Assembly (NCBI GenBank): GCA_903928395.1
Contig: CAIYQS010000083.1
Coordinates: forward strand, 1 to 11,634
Origin: an uncultured Actinomycetes bacterium
GTDB taxonomy: Bacteria; Actinomycetota; Actinomycetes; Nanopelagicales; Nanopelagicaceae
DNA length: 11,634 nucleotides
Direction of reading: 5' to 3'
Position numbers and translations under genes: made by a program. Each line of letters opens with the position of its first letter. Positions within the stretch are counted from its first letter, which is position 1. The notes beneath the pieces were generated by a model. The model was not told the origin of the DNA. It saw nothing but the letters and a program-made list of their open reading frames with translations, and searched no databases. Positions 6,877-11,634 of the stretch are shown in pieces.

Positions 6877-7649
6877 TAGTCGATCACGCTCCTTCCCTCA
6901 GCTTGAAGCGGGCAGAGAGCACTTACTGCGCAAGTTCTACAACGCTTATTGATAATTGCGGTAAATGTTGCTGCAGCCATTCCGTCTGCTGCGGCTTTTA
7001 CTTCTGCGATGACGGTCTCTACATCAATTGGCGCTTGATCGATGGTCTCGTTCTTCTTTGTCTCTTTGGCAAGAAAGAGCAACCCTGCTCCGTCGCTGAT
7101 GGCATCTGGTGGCAAATCTTTGAATCCACCAGCTAGAACTCCCAGTTGATAGGCGGCCAACTGCTTATGTTCTTGCGCATCTTGCGCGGTAACAGTAGCT
7201 CCCGTCTTAAGATCAACAACAAAGTAATTTCCGGTGATTGGGTCGCGCTCCAACCGATCTACGCTTCCTCTTAATACTGCTCGTCCACATTGAACTTCAA
7301 ATGCCTGTTCCACAAATACTAAATCTCTGGGATTGTTGGAATGCCAATCGAAAAATCGTTTGAGCATGCGAGTGGCCTCTTTGAGTTGCTCGGCTTTAAA
7401 CCACCCAACATTCTGATCTACCACGGGCCAGGCTTCGGTTAGTTGCGCGACTCCCTCCTCAAAGGTGAGCTCTGGCTTCTTGAGGAGTTGTGAAGCAATA
7501 AAGTGAATTGCGACGCCGAGGAGTTGTGCAGTTGAATCTGCGTCTTGCGCTCCAGACCGTTCAAGAAACCATTTAAGTCCGCAATCATCGAAAGACTCTA
7601 GGGAGCTTGGGGAGACGTAGACAAGTTCCTCCGCCGCTGCAACCGGTGC
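6876..7649 (-). CDS. adnA: AdnA C-terminal Fe-S nuclease domain, downstream of an in-frame amber codon
   Basis: This is the nuclease domain of AdnA, in the same frame as the motor part at 7650-10013 and separated from it only by the TAG at 7650-7652. Residues are numbered as if that codon were residue 788. The segment begins with an AddB/RecB-like entry (YVSPSSLESF, then Cys811 and GLKWFLER). It continues with His837 in GVAIHF, Asp919 in GSVDRLE, Asp934 and Lys936 in VVDLKTG, and QLAAYQLG. It ends with a Cys-x2-Cys-x5-Cys cluster (1025, 1028, 1034). With Cys811 this gives the four-Cys pattern of the AddB-type 4Fe-4S nuclease. All catalytic positions are intact. There is no ATG, GTG or TTG in frame from 7649 to 7425. 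The first, GTG at 7424, lies after Cys811 and His837, so a separately started protein would miss part of the domain. Most likely a piece of one adnA gene; a recent nonsense mutation, a sequence error or readthrough are all possible. Confidence 0.85.
   Translation of the reverse strand, partial: APVAAAEELVYVSPSSLESFDDCGLKWFLERSGAQDADSTAQLLGVAIHFIASQLLKKPELTFEEGVAQLTEAWPVVDQNVGWFKAEQLKEATRMLKRFFDWHSNNPRDLVFVEQAFEVQCGRAVLRGSVDRLERDPITGNYFVVDLKTGATVTAQDAQEHKQLAAYQLGVLAGGFKDLPPDAISDGAGLLFLAKETKKNETIDQAPIDVETVIAEVKAAADGMAAATFTAIINKRCRTCAVSALCPLQAEGRSVID
6889..6894 (-). promoter_or_regulatory. ribosome-binding site of adnB inside the end of adnA
   Basis: AAGGAG on the minus strand, 12 bases before the adnB ATG and inside the last codons of the adnA frame. 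The spacing is somewhat long. It could allow some adnB translation independent of ribosomes arriving through adnA, which matters because adnA carries an early stop. Confidence 0.45.
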
Positions 7650-7652
7650 CTA
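7650..7652 (-). other. in-frame TAG codon splitting adnA
   Basis: Plus-strand cta, read as TAG between codons for ...SLSS and APVAAAEE.... Both sides are in the same frame, and no other stop occurs in the 257 codons that follow until the natural TAA. The stop falls in the weakly conserved linker between motor and nuclease. One base change would restore a sense codon, for example TCG, CAG, GAG, TTG or TGG. Confidence 0.95.
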
Positions 7653-10013
7653 CGAACTGAGTGATTTCGTACCAAGCCACTCTGAGGGATTGGCGCCACG
7701 TACTCCATTAACACCTAGTGTCTTAAGGAGGGAAGCTGCAAATTCGGAACCCGCCATGGCGTCTCGTCGGAGCGTGGCAGCCAACGCCTGGCTCGTAATT
7801 TCGCGCGAAGGTTTAGTCGAAAATTGGTCCGACCCCTTGCTATGAACGGCCTCGTAAAGTTCTTCAAAATAACGTGAGGGCTGGGAGTCCTCCTCGGCAA
7901 ACGCAGAAATTATGAGTTTGCGCCGAGCGCGAGAGAGCGCGACATAAAGCAGTCTGCGCTCATCTTCTAAAAGTGCACTGGCGGCAGAAGCAGAAATTTC
8001 GGCGCGGGAAAGCAACCCGCTCCGATCTGCTTCCACCAAGCGTTCGCTACCGAGCAGTGAGCCGCGTTCTTTCAAATTGGGCCAGCGTCCTTCTTGCAAA
8101 CCAGTGACAGCTACCAAATCCCATTCCAAACCCTTGGCGCTGTGAACAGTCAGAATCTGAACGACCTCTTCGCGTTGTGCGCTTGTTGCAATTGCGTCAC
8201 TCAAAATACGCTCATTCATTAGTTGCGAAATGAAGAGAGCTGGCGATGCCCCAACATTTCGATCCGAAAAACGACGAGCATTTTCGAAGAGCGCAATGAC
8301 CGCGTCCAAATCACGATCGGCTTGCGCGCCACGTTGCCCACCTGAAAGTGCTTGTTCGCGCCATACAAAAGCGATCTTGCTGCCTTCATAATCAACCGCG
8401 GAATCCCATATTGCCCAGAGGAGATCTGAGATATCTCGTGAACCGCGCAAAGATTTTCGTCCGACTCTAATGAGGTCATTAATTCTTTTGAGAGGTGAGA
8501 TCTGCTCCCATGGTAGTTCGGCAACGGGTTGCGTTAAAGCATCAATCATCATTTCGGTGGTACTGCGATGATCGCTACGAACCGCCGCAAATGCGAGTCG
8601 AATCTGACGAAGTTGCAAGGCATCAGCTCCGCCAAATTCGGAGAGTAATACCTCTTCTAAATCTGGCCAATCAGAAATAGTGAGTGGACTCGATTTAAGA
8701 ATTATTTGGGCAATGAGAAGGATCGGTTTGATAGCGGGATTTTCGGCAAGAGCGAGAGCAGCTGATTCAATCGCTACCGGAATTCCATTCTGAGCAAAGG
8801 CTCGTTGTAGCGCGCTTACATCAGATCCAGGGCTACGAACTATCACTGCCATTTTTGACCAAGGCAGGCCCTCCTGCAGATGGGCGCTACGCATTGCATG
8901 TGCGATGAAATTGGCGGACTCACTCTGTGAGGTGAGTTTGGCGAAGGTAATTGCTGCTTCTTCTGTACTTGTGGTGGCCGGAGTACGAGTTCGAACCGCT
9001 GACCGAGTTCGAAAATGTTTTGCAACTTCGGTGAGCAAACCATTGATCTGCGGATCAGAGCGAAAATCAGTTTGTAGAAGAATCTCCGTGGGGGCAAGCA
9101 CAGATATGGCTCGCACCAAATTATCCGGATCAGCGCCACGAAAGCGCCCAACGGCAGAGTCTGGATCGGCGAAAATCATGAGATCCTGCGGCGCCAACAA
9201 GGTGAGCAACTTTCGTTGCGAGGCATCCGATTCCTGAAATTCATCAACAATGACTGTCGTAAATCTTTGGCGAAAATGTGCCAATCGAGCTTGATCTTGA
9301 TTTAAAAGGTAGAGCGCTTCGTAGATAATCGCACTCGGGTCAATCCGCACGAGCCGCTCCCCTACGGTCGCACTCTGCAATTCGCTAGCGCCATGGTAGC
9401 TAGCCCAAAAATGCGCGGCACCATCCCAATATTTTTCGTTAAGAAGTTTTCCGCGCTCTTGTAATTCTTTTGGTGTTAATCCCGACTCCGTTGCGCGCAA
9501 AATTAAATCGCGAATTTCGCGGACAAAGCCACGAGTACCGATTGCAAGCTTCAAGTCCGAGTGCCACGGCGTAACATCATGTGGGCTGCGAAGCATGTCA
9601 GCGATTGCGGCATCTTGTTCTGCGCCGGATATCAATACATAGCGCGCGTTATCAGGAGCTAATTTTTCGTTAAGGATTGAGAAAGAGAGCGAATGAAATG
9701 TGCGAGCGAGCGGTTCGAAGGAAGTCGTGCCGGCGCGCAAAGCGATTGCATCCCGCAGTTCTGATGCTCGCTCTCGGCCATAAGTAAGGATCAGAATTGA
9801 ATTGGGATCCACACCTTCTCGAACCCTGGCAATAACTGATTCAATGAGCGTTGTCGTCTTGCCAGTTCCAGGACCCCCATAGACGACGAGCGGGTTTCCA
9901 CGATGGGAAATCACCTGCTTTTGGGCATCGGAAAAAGTAAAGGTTGGCTCTGGCGTGATCCGCCGAACCAACCTCAACTTGTGTAAATCTTCTTGCTTAC
10001 TTCCCGATGCCAT
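7650..10013 (-). CDS. adnA: AdnA-like helicase subunit of AdnAB, motor part up to the amber stop
   Basis: UvrD-like motor of the second AdnAB subunit, 787 residues before the TAG. Motifs seen are FSDAQKQVI (27-35), Walker A GGPGTGKT (46-53), LTYGRERASEL (76-86), ARTFHS (103-108), Walker B DEFQE (257-261), motif III FADPDSAVGRFRGAD (281-295), DFRSDPQ (316-322), motif V ILTVHSAKGLEWD (620-632) and motif VI ERRLLYVALSRARRKL (685-700). Motif III has Ser where UvrD-like helicases usually have Gln (DPxQ). In mycobacteria the AdnA motor is subordinate to AdnB. Reading through the TAG, motor, linker and nuclease total 1045 codons, matching the known size of AdnA, so the stop has cut a normal gene rather than joined two genes. 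The ATG at 10011-10013 has only a distant AAGGG (12 bases). typA ends 68 bases upstream on the same strand, so co-transcription is possible. Confidence 0.9.
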   Translation of the reverse strand: MASGSKQEDLHKLRLVRRITPEPTFTFSDAQKQVISHRGNPLVVYGGPGTGKTTTLIESVIARVREGVDPNSILILTYGRERASELRDAIALRAGTTSFEPLARTFHSLSFSILNEKLAPDNARYVLISGAEQDAAIADMLRSPHDVTPWHSDLKLAIGTRGFVREIRDLILRATESGLTPKELQERGKLLNEKYWDGAAHFWASYHGASELQSATVGERLVRIDPSAIIYEALYLLNQDQARLAHFRQRFTTVIVDEFQESDASQRKLLTLLAPQDLMIFADPDSAVGRFRGADPDNLVRAISVLAPTEILLQTDFRSDPQINGLLTEVAKHFRTRSAVRTRTPATTSTEEAAITFAKLTSQSESANFIAHAMRSAHLQEGLPWSKMAVIVRSPGSDVSALQRAFAQNGIPVAIESAALALAENPAIKPILLIAQIILKSSPLTISDWPDLEEVLLSEFGGADALQLRQIRLAFAAVRSDHRSTTEMMIDALTQPVAELPWEQISPLKRINDLIRVGRKSLRGSRDISDLLWAIWDSAVDYEGSKIAFVWREQALSGGQRGAQADRDLDAVIALFENARRFSDRNVGASPALFISQLMNERILSDAIATSAQREEVVQILTVHSAKGLEWDLVAVTGLQEGRWPNLKERGSLLGSERLVEADRSGLLSRAEISASAASALLEDERRLLYVALSRARRKLIISAFAEEDSQPSRYFEELYEAVHSKGSDQFSTKPSREITSQALAATLRRDAMAGSEFAASLLKTLGVNGVRGANPSEWLGTKSLSS

Positions 10014-10081
10014 GGGGCTATCTAACCCTTGGACGCCGACATTCCAGCGGATCTACGGCTAGTCGCCCAACCCGCGTCAAC
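10014..10081 (-). promoter_or_regulatory. typA-adnA gap with possible promoter elements
   Basis: The 68-base gap has no convincing terminator hairpin with a T-run. On the minus strand TTGACG (10075-10080) resembles a -35 box but no good -10 follows at 16-18 bases. TTAGAT, inside the octamer TTAGATAG at 10018-10025, sits 6 bases before the adnA ATG, which would suit a leaderless start. The same octamer occurs in the promoter region of the left-edge gene (171-178). Either a weak internal promoter or plain read-through from typA would fit. Confidence 0.25.
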
Positions 10082-11634
10082 TTATTCCGCGTTCTGGTTA
10101 ACCTTTTTATTGCGCCCCACTGTACGTGCTCGCTCATTTTGATCAAGAACCGTCTTACGAATTCGAACGTGCTTAGGAGTTACTTCAATGCACTCATCTT
10201 CGCGACAGAATTCCAATGCTTGCTCAAGGTTGAGTAAACGTGGAGGAATAATACGGTTGGCATCATCAGCGCCAGATGAACGCATATTGGTCAACTTCTT
10301 CTCACGAACGATGTTGACATCCATATCTTCCGTGCGTGAATTCTCGCCGGCGATCATGCCTTCGTAGACTTCGGTTCCAACTTCTAGGAAGATGATTCCG
10401 CGCTCTTGGACGCCATCAACGGCGTAAGCGGTGACGATTCCGCGGCGATCTGCTACCAGCGAACCACTCAAACGTGTGCGAATTTCGCCGTGCCAGTTCT
10501 CATAACCATCAAAGACATGGTGAATGAGGCCAGTCCCGCGTGTTTCGGTCAGAAACTCAGTTCTAAATCCGATGAGACCTCGTGAAGGAACCTTGTAATC
10601 CATGCGGATCCAACCGGTTCCGTGGTTAACCATCTGTTCCATGCGACCTTTACGAAGTGCCATGAGCTGTGTGACCACGCCGAGGAATTCGTCAGGGATA
10701 TCAACTGTCAGGCGTTCCATTGGCTCTTGCAGCTTTCCGTTTACAGTCTTGACAACCACTTGTGGCTTTCCAACGGTCAATTCGAAACCTTCACGGCGCA
10801 TGATTTCAACCAGGACCGCGAGTTGCAGTTCTCCGCGACCCTGAACTTCCCAGGTGTCGGGACGGTCTGTATTTAATACGCGAAGAGAAACGTTACCTAC
10901 TAGCTCTGCATCAAGTCGATTTTTGACCTGGCGAGCGGTAAGAAGTTTTCCTTCTTTTCCTGCAAGAGGTGATGTGTTGATTCCGATAGTCATCGAAATA
11001 GATGGCTCATCAACAATGATCAAAGGCAGCGCATATGGCTTTTCAAGATCAGCGAGGGTTTCGCCCAAAGTAATTGTTTCGATACCAGCGATTGCAACGA
11101 TATCTCCTGGACCAGCTTCCAGTGCTGATACGCGATCAAGACCATCAGTGATCAAGAGCTCTGCGATTTTCACTTTCTCACTAGTGCCATCGTTCTTCAT
11201 CCACATGACGGTTTCACCCTTTTTGATGACGCCCTCACGGATACGACAGAGTGCAAGACGGCCAAGGTAAGGAGATGAGTCGAGGTTTGTTACATGAGCT
11301 TGTAATGGTGCGTTCTCGTGATAAACCGGTGCTGGGATTGTCTTAAAAATAACTTCAAAGAGCGAATCCAAGTTCTTTTGATCTGGCATCTCACCATTGC
11401 CCGGGCGATTGAGAGAAGAGCGTCCAGCTTTTGCAGATGCATAGACGATTGGGAATTCAATCTGCTCTTCGTTGGCATCAAGATCCAAGAAGAGGCCGTA
11501 AGCCTCGTCGACGACTTCTGCAATACGTGAATCGGGACGGTCAACCTTGTTGATCAATAGGATCACTGGAAGATTCTTTTCGAGCGCTTTACGCAACACG
11601 AAACGAGTCTGAGGCAGTGGCCCCTCTGAAGCAT
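10082..11634 (-). CDS. typA: translational GTPase TypA/BipA, N-terminus beyond right edge
   Basis: Ribosome-associated GTPase of the EF-G-like family, linked to ribosome assembly and stress or cold adaptation. About 517 codons are visible of a family length near 600-635; the P-loop and G2/G3 motifs lie outside the window. The visible part opens with ASEGPLPQTRFVLRKAL, the conserved stretch just after the DTPGH region. It then shows the G4 motif NKVD with RPDSR, and the G5-like YASAKAG. The C-terminal TypA signatures follow: GRGELQLAVLVE, VPSRGLIGFRTEFLTETRGTG (in part), RLSGSLVADR, YEGMIAGENSR, LTNMRSSGADD, PPRLLNLEQALEF and the ending with VTPKHVRIRK. It stops with TAA 68 bases before adnA. 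The sequence looks like a normal housekeeping gene with no break. It is not part of the usual adnAB neighbourhood in mycobacteria. Confidence 0.97.
   Translation of the reverse strand, partial: ASEGPLPQTRFVLRKALEKNLPVILLINKVDRPDSRIAEVVDEAYGLFLDLDANEEQIEFPIVYASAKAGRSSLNRPGNGEMPDQKNLDSLFEVIFKTIPAPVYHENAPLQAHVTNLDSSPYLGRLALCRIREGVIKKGETVMWMKNDGTSEKVKIAELLITDGLDRVSALEAGPGDIVAIAGIETITLGETLADLEKPYALPLIIVDEPSISMTIGINTSPLAGKEGKLLTARQVKNRLDAELVGNVSLRVLNTDRPDTWEVQGRGELQLAVLVEIMRREGFELTVGKPQVVVKTVNGKLQEPMERLTVDIPDEFLGVVTQLMALRKGRMEQMVNHGTGWIRMDYKVPSRGLIGFRTEFLTETRGTGLIHHVFDGYENWHGEIRTRLSGSLVADRRGIVTAYAVDGVQERGIIFLEVGTEVYEGMIAGENSRTEDMDVNIVREKKLTNMRSSGADDANRIIPPRLLNLEQALEFCREDECIEVTPKHVRIRKTVLDQNERARTVGRNKKVNQNAE

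Noticed and set aside
6876..7424. A separate small nuclease gene starting at the GTG at 7424
   Set aside because: The conserved frame extends 75 codons further up to the TAG; the GTG start would leave out the first Fe-S Cys and the catalytic His.
7425..7652. A frameshift separating the two parts of adnA
   Set aside because: I checked the frame codon by codon: both parts share one frame and the only interruption is the TAG itself.
1914..10013. A novel defence system built from three helicases, nucleases and a Nudix enzyme
   Set aside because: The order matches the conserved actinobacterial adnAB-nudC-uvrD2 repair block, so ordinary housekeeping explains it.
1..11634. CRISPR array, transposase, phage gene, tRNA or rRNA
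   Set aside because: No regularly spaced repeats, no transposase or integrase motifs, and no tRNA or rRNA signatures were seen; nearly all of the window is accounted for by genes.

Overview
The window suggests an actinobacterium (Actinomycetota) with a small, tightly packed genome. The main evidence is the pairing of AdnA-like and AdnB-like motor-nuclease genes with nudC and uvrD2. In mycobacteria the same genes sit in one block (adnA, adnB, an ion-channel gene, nudC, uvrD2). Base composition looks moderate rather than GC-rich and intergenic gaps are very short. This would fit a streamlined freshwater lineage such as acI/Nanopelagicales, but that placement is inference.

Layout from right to left, following the dominant minus strand: (1) typA/bipA, a ribosome-associated GTPase, enters from the right edge without its N-terminus (10082-11634). 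(2) adnA follows after a 68-base gap. Its reading frame is interrupted by one in-frame TAG at 7650-7652, between the motor (7650-10013) and the nuclease domain (6876-7649). (3) adnB (3619-6876) is joined to the end of the adnA frame by a TAATG stop/start overlap. (4) An endonuclease/exonuclease/phosphatase-family gene lies on the plus strand (2842-3627), overlapping the end of adnB by 9 bases. (5) nudC (1914-2813) is divergent from it across 28 bases. (6) uvrD2 (274-1905) starts 8 bases after nudC and ends in a likely intrinsic terminator. (7) A small unrecognised gene with a strong ribosome-binding site begins at 150 and runs off the left edge.

Functionally, most of the window concerns DNA repair. 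AdnA and AdnB should form the heterodimeric motor-nuclease that resects double-strand breaks. UvrD2 is a third superfamily-1 helicase. NudC hydrolyses NADH or NAD caps. The phosphodiesterase-fold protein is of unknown substrate, and TypA is a translation factor unrelated to repair.

The observations most worth a second look are the amber codon in an otherwise intact adnA frame, the short UvrD2 that lacks the C-terminal domains of its mycobacterial counterpart, and the small left-edge gene with period-5 peptide repeats and an 11-bp inverted repeat. I found no CRISPR array, mobile element, tRNA or rRNA, and no convincing new multi-gene system.
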